The translations under genes were made by a program, and so were the position numbers. Positions 13,653-22,603 of a DNA stretch of 49,991 nt are shown here, piece after piece. Origin of the DNA: an uncultured Prevotella sp. (lineage in GTDB: Bacteria > Bacteroidota > Bacteroidia > Bacteroidales > Bacteroidaceae); the NCBI GenBank assembly GCA_934204655.1, contig CAKPZJ010000019.1, forward strand, positions 1 to 49,991, written 5' to 3'. Position 1 is the first letter of the stretch. Every line of letters begins with the position of its first letter. The notes under the pieces are model-generated. The model did not search any database. It was given only the letters and a program-made list of their open reading frames with translations, and had not been told where the DNA came from.

Positions 13653-16628
13653 ATGAAGCTAAAAGCTATTCTACTTGTAGCACTGGGACTGCTGCTCGCC
13701 CTCAACGTGGGGGCACAGGAACGCCTCATCTCGGCCCAACTGACCGATGCCGAGACCAAGGAGCCCATGGAGCAGGCCACGGTACAGCTGCTACACACAG
13801 ACAGTACCTATGCCGGCGGAACGCTGAGCAACAGCGAGGGTATATTCAAGTTGAAGGCGCCCAAGGACGCCCGGTACATCCTGCGCATATCGAGCGTGGG
13901 CTACCAGACCATCATTAAGCATGTACAGATAAGTGAGGGCAAGGACCTGGCGCTGGGCAAGATAGTGATGAAGGCCGACGCCAAGCTGCTGAAAGAGGCC
14001 CAGGTAGTGGGCAAGGCTCTCAAGGTGACGGTCAAGGAAGATACCTTTATATATAATAGCGCGGCTTACCGTACGCCCGAAGGCTCGACCATAGAGGAAC
14101 TGGTGAAGCGGCTGCCGGGCGTAGAGGTAGACGAGAACGGCAACATTACGCACAATGGAAAGACTGTCAAGAAGATACTGGTAGACGGCAAGGAGTTTAT
14201 GACGGGCGACACCAAGATAGCCATGAAGAACCTGCCCACATCGATTGTGGAGAAGGTGAAGGCGTACGAGGAGAAGAGCGACCTGGCCCGCGTTACGGGC
14301 ATAGACGACGGCGAGGAGACTACCGTGCTCGACTTTGGCCTGAAAAAGGGTATGAATAAGGGCATGTTTGCCAACGTGGACTTGGGAATAGGCAACCACA
14401 GCCGCTACGCCGAGCGTGGCATGGGGGCGGTAATGAACGGCGACAACCGGTTCATGGTGTTTGCCAATGCCAACAATGTCAACGACATGGGGTTTCCTGG
14501 CGGCGGACGCCGTGGCTTTGGCGGCGGCCGGCAGGGACTCAACGCCACCAAGATGCTGGGCATGAACTACAACTACGAGAAGCGCAACAAGCTGAAAATA
14601 GACCTGAGTGCCTTCTGGAATCACAGCGACGGCGATGCCTACTCTCGTAACTCGGCCGAAAACTTCGTCAGCCAGACGGGTTCTTTCTCTAACAGCATAC
14701 GCCAGAACTACACCCGCGGCGACAGCTGGAACGCCCAGGGACGTATAGAGTGGCAGCCCGACACCCTGACTAACATCATGTTCCGCCCCACGTTCTCGTG
14801 GTCGGCCAATGATGGTCGCTCGGCCTCGGCCTCGGCCTCGTACAACCAGGACCCTTATCTCTACGTAGAGAACCCACTCGACGACGATGCCCTGGAGGAA
14901 CTGAGCCGCGACAAGATAGTGGTCAACTCGCAGAAAAGCAACTCCATCAGTTACAGCAACAGCAAGAACCTGAACGGCACGCTGCAGATAAACCGCAAAC
15001 TCAACTCGCGCGGACGCAACATCACCTTTGGCGCCGGGGGCGGCTACAGCAAGAGCGACAGCGAGAGCCTGTCTATGAACGCCACTCACCTGTGGCTCAA
15101 GCAGACAGCCGAGGGACTCGACTCTACTTATCAGACCAACCGCTACAACCTGATGCCTACCGACAGATACAACTACAATGTTACGGCTACGTACAGCGAG
15201 CCGCTGTTCAGGGGTGCCTTCTTGCAGTTCAGGTACAACTTCAGATACAGTCACAGCAAGAGCGACCGCTCTACATTCGATTTCAGCCGTGTAGGCAGCG
15301 ACCTGTTCGACGGCATCAACCCCGCGTACCGTACTTGGGGCCAGTATCTGGACCGGCTGCCCGGAAACATGGACGACTACTACGACCAGGCGCTGAGCCG
15401 CTACTCGGAGTACAACAACTATATACACGAGATGAACCTCACGTTCAAGCTCATCCGCAGCAACTACACCCTGAACGCTGGCTTTATGATACAGCCTCAG
15501 CGCTCTAAGTACCTGCAGGACTATCAGGGCGTACACGTGGACACAGTTCGGTCGGTAACCAACTTTGCGCCCACGCTGGACTTCCGCTACAGGTTCAGCC
15601 GTCAGCACCAGCTGCGCATACGCTACCGGGGAACGACCAGCCAGCCCAGCATGAGCGACCTGCTGGATATAACGGACGACAGTAACCCACTGGACATATC
15701 CAAGGGTAACCCCGGACTGAAGCCCTCGTTTACCAACAACCTGAACCTGTTCTACAACAACTTCATCCAGAACCACTCGAGGTTCATTAACGCTGACCTG
15801 AGCATGTCTACGACCAGCAACTCTATCAGCAACATGGTAACTTACGACGAGGTGACCGGCGGACGTACCACACGGCCCGAAAACATTAACGGCAACTGGA
15901 ACTTGAGCGGTGGCTTCCTGTTCAGCACGTCTATTGACTCTACCGGGACATGGTACACCAACACAGATACACGTGCCTCGTTTGCCAACAGCGTGGGTTA
16001 TCTTACCCTGGACCGCAACACGGGTGTACAGAAGAACCGTACCCAGTCGCTCAACCTGCGCGAGCGCTTAGGAGTGGGCTACCGCAACAGCTGGCTGGAG
16101 GTGGAGCTCAACGGATCGGTCAACTACACCCACGGCCGCAACAAGCTGCAGAGCCAGAGCAACCTGGACACCTGGCAGTTTTCTTACGGTGGGTCGGTAA
16201 CACTCAACGCGCCCTGGGGAACGGGCCTCTCTACCAGCATAAGCCAGAACAGCCGCCGTGGTTACAACGACAACTCGATGAACACCAACGAGCTGCTGTG
16301 GAATGTGCAGCTCTCGCAGGGCTTCCTCAAAGGCAAGCCGCTTACTGTGATGCTCCAGTTCTACGACTTGCTGCACCAGCAGAGCAACTTCAGTCGTACG
16401 CTCAGTGCTTTCCAGCGTAGCGACACGTGGTACAACAGTATCAACAGCTACGCTATGCTCCACGTGGTGTATCGCTTCAACATGTTTGGTGGCAAGAGTG
16501 CCCGCCAGGGTATGGGTGGCCCCGGTGGCGACCATCGTCGCCCAGGCGATGGCCCTGGTCCTGGCGGCCGTGGCCGGTTTGGTGGCCCGGGTGGTCCTCC
16601 TCCCGGAGGCGCTCACATACGGTTCTAA
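13653..16628 (+). CDS. Outer-membrane beta-barrel protein with carboxypeptidase-regulatory-like domain (TonB-dependent-receptor-like)
   Basis: A 991-residue outer-membrane protein. It has a signal peptide (1-21, ending NVGAQ), a CarboxypepD_reg-like domain (about 24-105), a plug-like region with STIEELVKRLPGVEVDENG (about 146-164) and KKILVDGKEFMTGD (about 175-188), and then a large barrel typical of the OMP_b-brl_3 group. It lacks the SusC signature region and has no SusD partner, so it is not a glycan importer of that kind. Residues about 285-300 are Gly/Arg-rich, and the last 45 residues are a Gly/Pro/Arg-rich tail ending in IRF. I start it at ATG 13653 since the signal peptide begins there; the frame is open 67 codons further upstream without protein character. 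Cargo is unknown. Confidence 0.85.
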   Translation: MKLKAILLVALGLLLALNVGAQERLISAQLTDAETKEPMEQATVQLLHTDSTYAGGTLSNSEGIFKLKAPKDARYILRISSVGYQTIIKHVQISEGKDLALGKIVMKADAKLLKEAQVVGKALKVTVKEDTFIYNSAAYRTPEGSTIEELVKRLPGVEVDENGNITHNGKTVKKILVDGKEFMTGDTKIAMKNLPTSIVEKVKAYEEKSDLARVTGIDDGEETTVLDFGLKKGMNKGMFANVDLGIGNHSRYAERGMGAVMNGDNRFMVFANANNVNDMGFPGGGRRGFGGGRQGLNATKMLGMNYNYEKRNKLKIDLSAFWNHSDGDAYSRNSAENFVSQTGSFSNSIRQNYTRGDSWNAQGRIEWQPDTLTNIMFRPTFSWSANDGRSASASASYNQDPYLYVENPLDDDALEELSRDKIVVNSQKSNSISYSNSKNLNGTLQINRKLNSRGRNITFGAGGGYSKSDSESLSMNATHLWLKQTAEGLDSTYQTNRYNLMPTDRYNYNVTATYSEPLFRGAFLQFRYNFRYSHSKSDRSTFDFSRVGSDLFDGINPAYRTWGQYLDRLPGNMDDYYDQALSRYSEYNNYIHEMNLTFKLIRSNYTLNAGFMIQPQRSKYLQDYQGVHVDTVRSVTNFAPTLDFRYRFSRQHQLRIRYRGTTSQPSMSDLLDITDDSNPLDISKGNPGLKPSFTNNLNLFYNNFIQNHSRFINADLSMSTTSNSISNMVTYDEVTGGRTTRPENINGNWNLSGGFLFSTSIDSTGTWYTNTDTRASFANSVGYLTLDRNTGVQKNRTQSLNLRERLGVGYRNSWLEVELNGSVNYTHGRNKLQSQSNLDTWQFSYGGSVTLNAPWGTGLSTSISQNSRRGYNDNSMNTNELLWNVQLSQGFLKGKPLTVMLQFYDLLHQQSNFSRTLSAFQRSDTWYNSINSYAMLHVVYRFNMFGGKSARQGMGGPGGDHRRPGDGPGPGGRGRFGGPGGPPPGGAHIRF

Positions 16629-16666
16629 CCCGCTACCCGCAGCTACACCTATTTATATATAACACC

Positions 16667-16707
16667 ATTAGGGGCGATGCTTGGATATACCAAACATCGC
16701 CCCTAAT
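16667..16707. terminator. Bidirectional terminator between the barrel protein and mntP
   Basis: ATTAGGGGCGATG pairs perfectly with CATCGCCCCTAAT (16667-16679 and 16695-16707), and TTGG/CCAA pairs inside the loop. The two genes converge on it. There is no long T-run on either side. Confidence 0.65.
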
Positions 16708-16759
16708 CGTAACGAGTGCGGCCGGAGCCGCCAGTAAAACACGGAAAGGCTATCGCCGC

Positions 16760-17338
16760 TCAAGCCATCAGATGGCTCAGCAGCACCTTGACACCTATCA
16801 CTATCAGGATAATGCCTCCCAATATCTCGGGCTTCACCCTACGGTTCACGGTGTCGCCAAAGCGGATGCCCAACAGATAGCCTACTATGCAGAAGACAAA
16901 CGACACTAAGCCTATGACCACCAAGGGTTCTGTCAGGTCAACCAGGTAGCGGTAGCCGGTACAGGCAAACGATATGCCGATAGCCAAGGCGTCGATGCTG
17001 GTAGCTAAGGCAAGTACCAACTGGGTGCGCAGACTGGTGGGAACTATCCCGTGGTGCTCCTCGGGCCGAAAGGCTTCGCCAATCATCTTTCCGCCCAAGA
17101 AGAGCAGTAGCCCGAAAGCTATCCAGTGGTCTACAGCCTCGATATACGAGGCAAAGAACGAGGTACACACCCACCCTATAAGGGGCATCAGGGCCTGGAA
17201 CAGGCCGAAGAACACGGCGGTACGCAGGATGGTGGCCCAGCGGGTGCGGCGCAGGATGACCCCGCAGACAGTAGACACGGTAAAACAGTCCATGGCCAAC
17301 GCCACGGCCAGAAACAGCAGTTCTAATAAGGTAGCCAT
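16760..17338 (-). CDS. mntP: Manganese efflux pump MntP
   Basis: A 192-residue inner-membrane protein with six hydrophobic segments, exporting Mn2+. The first helix contains the family motif ALAMDCFTVS (14-23) and the fourth ATSIDALAIGIS (about 112-123), both with the acidic residues needed for metal. Length is typical. It lies 24 bp downstream of purN at the end of the rplY-pth-S4-purN string, so no Mn-sensing leader (yybP-ykoY type) is expected, and none is seen in the 24-bp gap. Confidence 0.92.
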   Translation of the reverse strand: MATLLELLFLAVALAMDCFTVSTVCGVILRRTRWATILRTAVFFGLFQALMPLIGWVCTSFFASYIEAVDHWIAFGLLLFLGGKMIGEAFRPEEHHGIVPTSLRTQLVLALATSIDALAIGISFACTGYRYLVDLTEPLVVIGLVSFVFCIVGYLLGIRFGDTVNRRVKPEILGGIILIVIGVKVLLSHLMA

Positions 17339-17362
17339 ATTATATAATAAGGTATAAGGAAC

Positions 17363-17950
17363 TTACATTTGGCCGGCGTCCATGGCGGTGATGATACGCT
17401 CTATCTCGCTGGGAAAGTGAGCCATCTCTAACTCATGCTCTTTATGGGCTATATCGTCTACGGTATCGGTGGGCGCTATGGCGGTAGTAAACTGGCTGAT
17501 AATGGTCCCTCCGTCTATCACGCTGCTTACCCAGTGTATGGTCATGCCCGTCTCGGCCTCGCCATTGGCCTTGACGGCCTCATGTACATGCCGCCCATAC
17601 ATGCCTTTACCGCCATACTTGGGCAGCAGGGCTGGGTGGATGTTGACCATACGATGGTCAAAGGCACGCGTAAGGGTATCGGGGACACGCATCAGGAAGC
17701 CTGCCAACACCACAAAGTCAATCTGAAAATCGCTGCGGAGCTGCTTAACAAAAGCCTCGGAGGCCAACCGCTCACGGTCGACCACCAAGGTGGGTATGCC
17801 GTAGGGCTTTATCCGACTGATGGCCCCTGCCCGCGGGTTGCTGCTTACCACCAATACCACCTGTATAGACGGATGGTGGGCAAAGTGCCGGACAATGTTC
17901 TCACAGTTGGTACCGCTACCCGATACGAAGATGGCGATGTTATGCTTCAT
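17363..17950 (-). CDS. purN: Phosphoribosylglycinamide formyltransferase
   Basis: A 195-residue enzyme transferring a formyl group from 10-formyl-THF to GAR in purine synthesis. SGSGTNCENI (10-19) is the phosphate-binding loop. The catalytic Asn/His are in MVNIHPALLPKYGGKGMYG (about 104-122), and the acidic residue is in VIDGGTIISQ. The start at 17950 (MKHNIAIFVSGSG) is preferred over an upstream in-frame ATG because homologues begin there and because the longer version would lie inside the S4 gene. It overlaps the end of the S4-domain gene by 11 bp. Confidence 0.94.
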   Translation of the reverse strand: MKHNIAIFVSGSGTNCENIVRHFAHHPSIQVVLVVSSNPRAGAISRIKPYGIPTLVVDRERLASEAFVKQLRSDFQIDFVVLAGFLMRVPDTLTRAFDHRMVNIHPALLPKYGGKGMYGRHVHEAVKANGEAETGMTIHWVSSVIDGGTIISQFTTAIAPTDTVDDIAHKEHELEMAHFPSEIERIITAMDAGQM

Positions 17951-18377
17951 CGTCGTCCTCCCATCCGCTGTCGTCATCACCCTCGTCAAAACCGAACAGG
18001 GCAGGGTCGACAAAGGCATCCATGGCCCGGCGGTCTTTCTTAGTGGGCCGGCCGGTACCACGGGCACGGTCAACGAAGCCACTGATACGGCTCATCTCAA
18101 GCAGTTCGTACTGCTTGGGGTCAGTAACATTCTCGTAAACCTCGGGGATGAGTTTGGCCCCGACCCGCTGCTCGATGGGCTGCAGTATCTTGAACGAGTA
18201 GGTGATGGGCGGCTTGCGCACCGAGACCACATCGCCAGCCTTGACCATACGGGCAGGCTTCACATTGATGCCTCCCATCGTTACCCGGCCGTTCTTTATC
18301 GCGTCGACGGCTATGCTGCGCGTCTTATAGATACGCGCGGCCCACAGCCACTTGTCTATTCTGCCTTCAGTCTTCAT
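17940..18377 (-). CDS. S4-domain RNA-binding protein (Hsp15-like)
   Basis: A 145-residue protein. The S4 fold covers residues about 5-65 (RIDKWLWAARIYKTRSIAVD, with NGRVTMGG and VKAGDVVSV), as in Hsp15/HslR, which binds stalled 50S subunits carrying peptidyl-tRNA. The last 40 residues are a linker (RGTGRPTKKDRR, common in the family) and a very acidic tail (DEGDDDSGWEDDDEA). It overlaps pth by 4 bp (ATGA) and purN by 11 bp. The pairing with pth makes sense for ribosome rescue. Confidence 0.88.
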   Translation of the reverse strand: MKTEGRIDKWLWAARIYKTRSIAVDAIKNGRVTMGGINVKPARMVKAGDVVSVRKPPITYSFKILQPIEQRVGAKLIPEVYENVTDPKQYELLEMSRISGFVDRARGTGRPTKKDRRAMDAFVDPALFGFDEGDDDSGWEDDDEA

Positions 18378-18946
18378 TTCTTTCCCAATTTGTTGTACTG
18401 ATTCATCGTGACATCGATGCCTGCCAGCACAAAACTCTTGATAATATCTACGGCCATGTCAATGCTGGGCTGTAGGAGAGCCATGTCTGACTCAGAGAAA
18501 TGGCCCAGCACCCAGTCTATCTGTCCACCACGGGGATAGTCGCCACCGATTCCCATACGCAGGCGGGCGTAATCCTGACCGATGAGCTGCTGGATATGGC
18601 CCAGGCCATTGTGACCACCATTACTGCCGCTCCCTTTGAGTCTGAAAGCACCAACGGGAAGCGCCACGTCGTCAGAGATAACCAGCAGGCGCTTCTGGTC
18701 AATGTTCTCCTTGTTGAGCCAGTAACGCACGGCATTACCGCTCAAGTTCATAAAGGTAGTGGGTTTGAGCAGGAAGACCTTGCGGCCGCGGAGCGAGGTC
18801 TCAGCCACGAAGCCGTAACGCCTATCCTCAAAAACAATATTGGACGCCTTAGCAAAGGCGTCCAATACCATGAAACCTGTGTTATGCCTGGTGCCCTGGT
18901 ACTCAGCCCCGGGATTGCCCAAGCCACAAATTAAAAATTTGTCCAT
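18374..18946 (-). CDS. pth: Peptidyl-tRNA hydrolase
   Basis: A 190-residue esterase that cleaves peptidyl-tRNA released from stalled ribosomes. Active-site residues are present: N11 in GLGNPG, H21 in GTRHNTGF, N67 in TFMNLSG, D92/D93 in SDDVALP and N113 in GSNGGHNGL. It lies 9 bp downstream of rplY/ctc and overlaps the S4 gene. The ctc-pth adjacency is widespread in bacteria. Confidence 0.95.
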   Translation of the reverse strand: MDKFLICGLGNPGAEYQGTRHNTGFMVLDAFAKASNIVFEDRRYGFVAETSLRGRKVFLLKPTTFMNLSGNAVRYWLNKENIDQKRLLVISDDVALPVGAFRLKGSGSNGGHNGLGHIQQLIGQDYARLRMGIGGDYPRGGQIDWVLGHFSESDMALLQPSIDMAVDIIKSFVLAGIDVTMNQYNKLGKK

Positions 18947-18955
18947 GCTCTATGA

Positions 18956-19555
18956 TTAAGCCTCGTCGGTAGCGGCGGCAGCAGCAGCGGCAGCCTGACG
19001 TGTCATCTTGATAGAGCAAACGATAACGTCCTTTCCGTTAGCTATCTCCAGGCCCTCGAAGTTGAGCTCGCCTACCTTGATGCTCTTGCCAATCTTCAGG
19101 GCAGTTACATCTACATCCAGGTGCTCAGGAATCTGCTGATAGGGAGCAGTAACGTTGAGCTTGCGGATAGAGAGGTTCATTCGGCCACCATCGCGGACAC
19201 CCTGTGCCAGACCCACGAGCTTAACGGGAATACCGATAGTGATGGGCTTCTGGTCATTGACCTCCAGGAAGTCGATGTGGATAACTGCGTCAGTTACGGG
19301 GTCGAACTGCAGTTCCTTCAGGATAGCAGTGTGAGACTCGCCATCGATGATGAGGTTGATAACATACACGTGGGGAGTGTAGACTATCTTGCGGAGGTCG
19401 CTCATGGCTACAGCAAAAGCCATAGCAACGGGCTTGCCGTCCTGTGAAGCCTCACCATAGAGGTTACAGGGAACAAAGCCCTGCTTACGAAGATGCTTAG
19501 AAGCTTTTTTGCCAAGGTCTGTACGCTTCTGACCTGTTACATTAATCTCTTTCAT
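18956..19555 (-). CDS. rplY: 50S ribosomal protein L25 / general stress protein Ctc
   Basis: A 199-residue long form of bL25, which binds 5S rRNA. Residues 1-93 are the 5S-binding domain (MKEINVTGQKRTDLGKKASK, SHTAILKELQFDP, VIHIDFLEV). Residues about 94-185 are the Ctc-type beta domain (PITIGIPVKLVG, MNLSIRKLNVTAP, LDVDVTALKIG). The tail is poly-Ala (AAAAAAAATDEA). It is the first gene of the leftward operon and has a strong promoter. Confidence 0.94.
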   Translation of the reverse strand: MKEINVTGQKRTDLGKKASKHLRKQGFVPCNLYGEASQDGKPVAMAFAVAMSDLRKIVYTPHVYVINLIIDGESHTAILKELQFDPVTDAVIHIDFLEVNDQKPITIGIPVKLVGLAQGVRDGGRMNLSIRKLNVTAPYQQIPEHLDVDVTALKIGKSIKVGELNFEGLEIANGKDVIVCSIKMTRQAAAAAAAATDEA

Positions 19556-19614
19556 AATGTGTTACTCTAAATTATTTGTTAATTCGCCATCACACGGAGA
19601 TGCGAAAAGCGCTG

Positions 19615-19645
19615 CAAAGGTACACATTTTCCCCATATTGAGCAA
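19615..19645 (-). promoter_or_regulatory. Promoter of the rplY-pth-S4-purN-mntP operon
   Basis: TTG (19643-19645, minus), a 20-bp spacer and TACCTTTG (19615-19622), followed by CA. It lies about 60 bp before the rplY start codon. Confidence 0.75.
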
Positions 19646-19683
19646 CGTTTTCATAAAAAAATGCTTATTTTCAGTAATTATCC

Positions 19684-19714
19684 TTGCACATAAATAGTTT
19701 TTTGACTATTTTTG
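19684..19714 (+). promoter_or_regulatory. Promoter of the nusB-yajC-YbbR-coaE-DUF5606 operon
   Basis: TTG (19684-19686), a 20-bp spacer and TATTTTTG (19707-19714) on the plus strand, 36 bp before the nusB start. It is divergent from the rplY promoter; their -33 elements lie about 40 bp apart. Confidence 0.75.
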
Positions 19715-19749
19715 TATCTGAATTAAGGAACACCAATTATTATTAGAGA

Positions 19750-20706
19750 ATGATAAACAGAGAATTGATTAGAATTAAGGTCGTCCAGTTAACCTATGCT
19801 TACTACCAGAACGGCAATAAAAACATGGACAATGCCGAGAAGGAGCTACTGTTTAGCTTGTCGAAAGCCTATGACCTTTACAACTACCTTCTGCTGCTCA
19901 TTGTTGAGATATCGCGTGAGGAAAGACACCGCATTGACATCCTCAGCGCCCGTGCGGAGCGTGAGGGGACTGAAAAACCTTCTTCTAAATTTGCCTTTAA
20001 CAAGTTCGCCGTGCAGCTTGAGGAGAACAAGATGCTCAATGAGTTCATCGAGGACAAAAAACTCAGCTGGGACAACGACAAGGAGTTCATTCGCAGCAAA
20101 TGCAACCAGATAGAACAGAGCGAAGTGTACCAGGAGTACATGGCCAACGACGACTCTTACGAAGCCGACCGCGAGATATGGCGCAAACTCTACAAGATGC
20201 TTATCCAGGACAACGACGAGCTGGACGGCATCTTAGAGGAGAAGAGCCTGTACTGGAACGATGACAAAGAGATTGTTGACACTTTTGTCCTCAAGACTAT
20301 CAAGCGCTTTGACCCTGCCAACAAGAGCAATCAGGAACTCCTGCCCGAATACAAGGACGAGGAGGATCGCGAATTTGCCCGCAAGCTGTTCCGCGCTACC
20401 ATTCTCAACGCTGATACTTACCAGCGCTACATGAGCGAGTCCAGCCGCAACTGGGATTTCTCGCGTTTGGCATACATGGACGTGGTCATTATGCAGATAG
20501 CCATAGCCGAGATGATGACATTCCCCAACATTCCTATCAGCGTTACCATCAATGAGTACGTAGACTTGGCAAAACTGTACAGCACGTTCAAGAGCGGCGG
20601 TTACATCAACGGCATGCTCGATACCATAGCACGCCATCTGGTACAGACTGGCAAGTTGCTCAAGCCCATTGCACCTTCCCGTCAGCGTGGCGGTGACAAC
20701 AACTAA
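19750..20706 (+). CDS. nusB: Transcription antitermination factor NusB (long Bacteroidota form)
   Basis: A 318-residue protein. The NusB fold is split: residues 1-50 (MINRELIRIKVVQLTYAYYQ) and the C-terminal 120 residues (FARKLFRATILNA, WDFSRLAYMDVVIMQIAIAE, PISVTINEYVDLAKLYSTFK, YINGMLDTIARHL) match the family, and about 150 charged residues lie between them. E. coli NusB is about 140 residues; the long form is normal in this phylum. With NusE it binds boxA RNA for rRNA antitermination. It is first in the operon; yajC follows after 38 bp. Confidence 0.93.
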   Translation: MINRELIRIKVVQLTYAYYQNGNKNMDNAEKELLFSLSKAYDLYNYLLLLIVEISREERHRIDILSARAEREGTEKPSSKFAFNKFAVQLEENKMLNEFIEDKKLSWDNDKEFIRSKCNQIEQSEVYQEYMANDDSYEADREIWRKLYKMLIQDNDELDGILEEKSLYWNDDKEIVDTFVLKTIKRFDPANKSNQELLPEYKDEEDREFARKLFRATILNADTYQRYMSESSRNWDFSRLAYMDVVIMQIAIAEMMTFPNIPISVTINEYVDLAKLYSTFKSGGYINGMLDTIARHLVQTGKLLKPIAPSRQRGGDNN

Positions 20707-20744
20707 TACATCTATAGACATTAAATTAAAAATACATTATTAAT

Positions 20745-21059
20745 ATGACAACAATGATTTTAGCCGCTCAGGCACAAGGTGGCGGCAATGGTATGGTAAC
20801 TATTTTCATGCTGATAGCTATCTTCGTTATCATGTGGCTGTTTATGATTCGCCCTCAGCAGAAGAAGCAGAAAGAGATAAGGAACTTCCAGAACTCGCTC
20901 AAAGCTGGCGACTCAGTGGTAACTGGTGGCGGCATATATGGCGTAGTAAAGTCTATCGACATAGAGAAGAACACCATCGAGGTGGAGATAGCTCGTGGCG
21001 TTAACATCGTAGTAGATAAGAGCTACGTGTTCGCCGATGCCAACTCGCGGGTGCAGTAA
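20745..21059 (+). CDS. yajC: Preprotein translocase subunit YajC
   Basis: A 104-residue small inner-membrane protein associated with SecDF-YidC. It has a single hydrophobic helix (about 17-36, MVTIFMLIAIFVIMWLFMI), followed by RPQQKKQKEIRNFQNSL and the conserved GDSVVTGGGIYGVV segment. The start ATG at 20745 gives the usual short N-terminus. The YbbR gene begins 5 bp after it. Confidence 0.93.
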   Translation: MTTMILAAQAQGGGNGMVTIFMLIAIFVIMWLFMIRPQQKKQKEIRNFQNSLKAGDSVVTGGGIYGVVKSIDIEKNTIEVEIARGVNIVVDKSYVFADANSRVQ

Positions 21060-21064
21060 CCTCC

Positions 21065-22042
21065 ATGAGCACCTCTAACTGGCACAGGCCACGGGTCAAG
21101 AACTTCTTGTTAGGTATCGTTAACAAGGAGTTCTTGATTTTTTTGTTCTTCCTCGCCCTCAGCTTCACGTTCTGGCTGCTGATTACGCTCAACGAGAGCT
21201 ACGAGAAAGAGCTGGAGATACCCGTGTACATCACCAATGTGCCTAAGAATGTGGTAATAACCTCGCAGAGCGAGGACACCATCACCATTACGGTCAAGGA
21301 CAAGGGCTTCAGCCTGCTGGCCTACATGACCAATAAGCGCATGCCCCTTGCCTTTAACTTCGACGCCTTTGTTAACAAGGCCGCAGGTAAGGGCACCATC
21401 TCCGCAGCCGACATTACACGTATGGCGTACCTCCAGCTGTACACCTCGACCCGCATTAGCAGTGTCAAGCCCGACCACATAGAGTTCTACTTCAACTATG
21501 GCGAGTCCAAGCGGGTTCCGGTAAGACTGGCAGGTAAGATAGTGCCGGGAAAGGCTTACTACCTGGCCGGGCGAAAGGTCTGGCCAGAGATAGTAACGGT
21601 CTATGCCCAGCAGAAGGTACTGGACACGCTCAAGTATGTATCGACCACCGACCTGGACATAACCAACTTCAGCGACACGGTCGTCCGTACGGTTGAACTG
21701 CGCCATGTCAAGGGCATCAAGACGGTTCCAGCTAAGGTGCGCATAGCCCTCTACCCCGACATCCTGACAGAGGAGACCAAGGAGGTACCCATTACCGCCA
21801 TCAACATGCCTCCCGGTAAGGTACTGCGAACCTTCCCGTCCAAGGTAACGGTGCGGTTTGCCGTGGGAGCCACCATGTTCCGCAATGTGACACCCGACCA
21901 GTTCAGCGTGGTGGCCGACTACAATGAGTTTATGGCCCATCCGTCAGAGAAATGTACCCTGCACCTACGGGCTTACCCTCACACCGTATCGCGCTGCCAC
22001 TTAGACACGCGCCAGGTAGACTACCTGATAGAACAGCAATGA
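21065..22042 (+). CDS. YbbR-like domain protein
   Basis: A 325-residue protein with one N-terminal membrane helix (about 23-42, LIFLFFLALSFTFWLLITLN) and a periplasmic part holding YbbR-like repeats (EKELEIPVYITNVPKNVV, ESKRVPVRLAG, TKEVPITAINMP). YbbR proteins of Firmicutes (CdaR) regulate the diadenylate cyclase CdaA; whether this holds in Bacteroidota is not known, and no cdaA is in this window. Its stop overlaps the coaE start (ATGA). Confidence 0.85.
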   Translation: MSTSNWHRPRVKNFLLGIVNKEFLIFLFFLALSFTFWLLITLNESYEKELEIPVYITNVPKNVVITSQSEDTITITVKDKGFSLLAYMTNKRMPLAFNFDAFVNKAAGKGTISAADITRMAYLQLYTSTRISSVKPDHIEFYFNYGESKRVPVRLAGKIVPGKAYYLAGRKVWPEIVTVYAQQKVLDTLKYVSTTDLDITNFSDTVVRTVELRHVKGIKTVPAKVRIALYPDILTEETKEVPITAINMPPGKVLRTFPSKVTVRFAVGATMFRNVTPDQFSVVADYNEFMAHPSEKCTLHLRAYPHTVSRCHLDTRQVDYLIEQQ

Positions 22043-22596
22043 GGATAGCCATTACAGGAGGTATCGGGGCCGGCAAGTCGTACGTATGTACACTGCTCAG
22101 AGGCCGCGGCATCGAGGTCTACGACTGCGACAGCGCTGCCAAGCGCCTCATGGCCACATCGGCTCATATTCGCGAGGGGCTCCAGCAGCTTGTTGGGCCC
22201 GAGGTCTACAGCCATGGCACCCTGCAAAAGGCTGTCTTGGCTGCCTATCTGCTCCAGAGCGAACAGCACAAGCAGGCCGTCAACGACATCGTACACCCTG
22301 CCGTGGCAGCCGACTTCATCAGCTCGGGCCTCACGTGGTTAGAGAGCGCCATCCTCTTTGACAGCGGTTTCGACCGTCGCGTCCATTTCGACCGCGTTGT
22401 CTGTGTCACCGCTCCCCGCGACATCCGCATCCAGCGCATCATGGCCCGCGACAACATCAGCGAGAGCCGGGCGCTCGAATGGATAAACCGGCAGATGCCC
22501 CAAGAGTGCATGCGCCAGCAGAGCGACTACGAAATAGTCAACGATGGCGTCTGCAACTTAGATAGTCAGATTAATAACATTTTAAACAGATTATAG
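22039..22596 (+). CDS. coaE: Dephospho-CoA kinase
   Basis: A 185-residue P-loop kinase, last step of coenzyme A synthesis. Walker A is GGIGAGKS (7-14). Family marks are YDCDSAAKRLM (about 32-42), the HP of DIVHPAVAADF and ESAILFDSGFD, with the lid arginines in RIMARDNISE. The start at 22039 is set by homology and by the 4-bp overlap with the YbbR gene; an in-frame ATG 29 codons upstream is not credible. Confidence 0.94.
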   Translation: MRIAITGGIGAGKSYVCTLLRGRGIEVYDCDSAAKRLMATSAHIREGLQQLVGPEVYSHGTLQKAVLAAYLLQSEQHKQAVNDIVHPAVAADFISSGLTWLESAILFDSGFDRRVHFDRVVCVTAPRDIRIQRIMARDNISESRALEWINRQMPQECMRQQSDYEIVNDGVCNLDSQINNILNRL

Positions 22597-22603
22597 TAAA
22601 ACA

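Noticed and set aside
13791..15776. 661-codon open frame antisense to the outer-membrane barrel gene
   Set aside because: A shadow of a GC-skewed coding region; it has no start context, signal or family resemblance, while the plus-strand gene is clear.
13653..16628. SusC-type glycan importer
   Set aside because: No SusD-like gene follows and the SusC signature region is missing; the general beta-barrel call is safer.
17339..17362. Possible Mn riboswitch before mntP
   Set aside because: Only 24 bp separate purN and mntP, too short for the yybP-ykoY leader.
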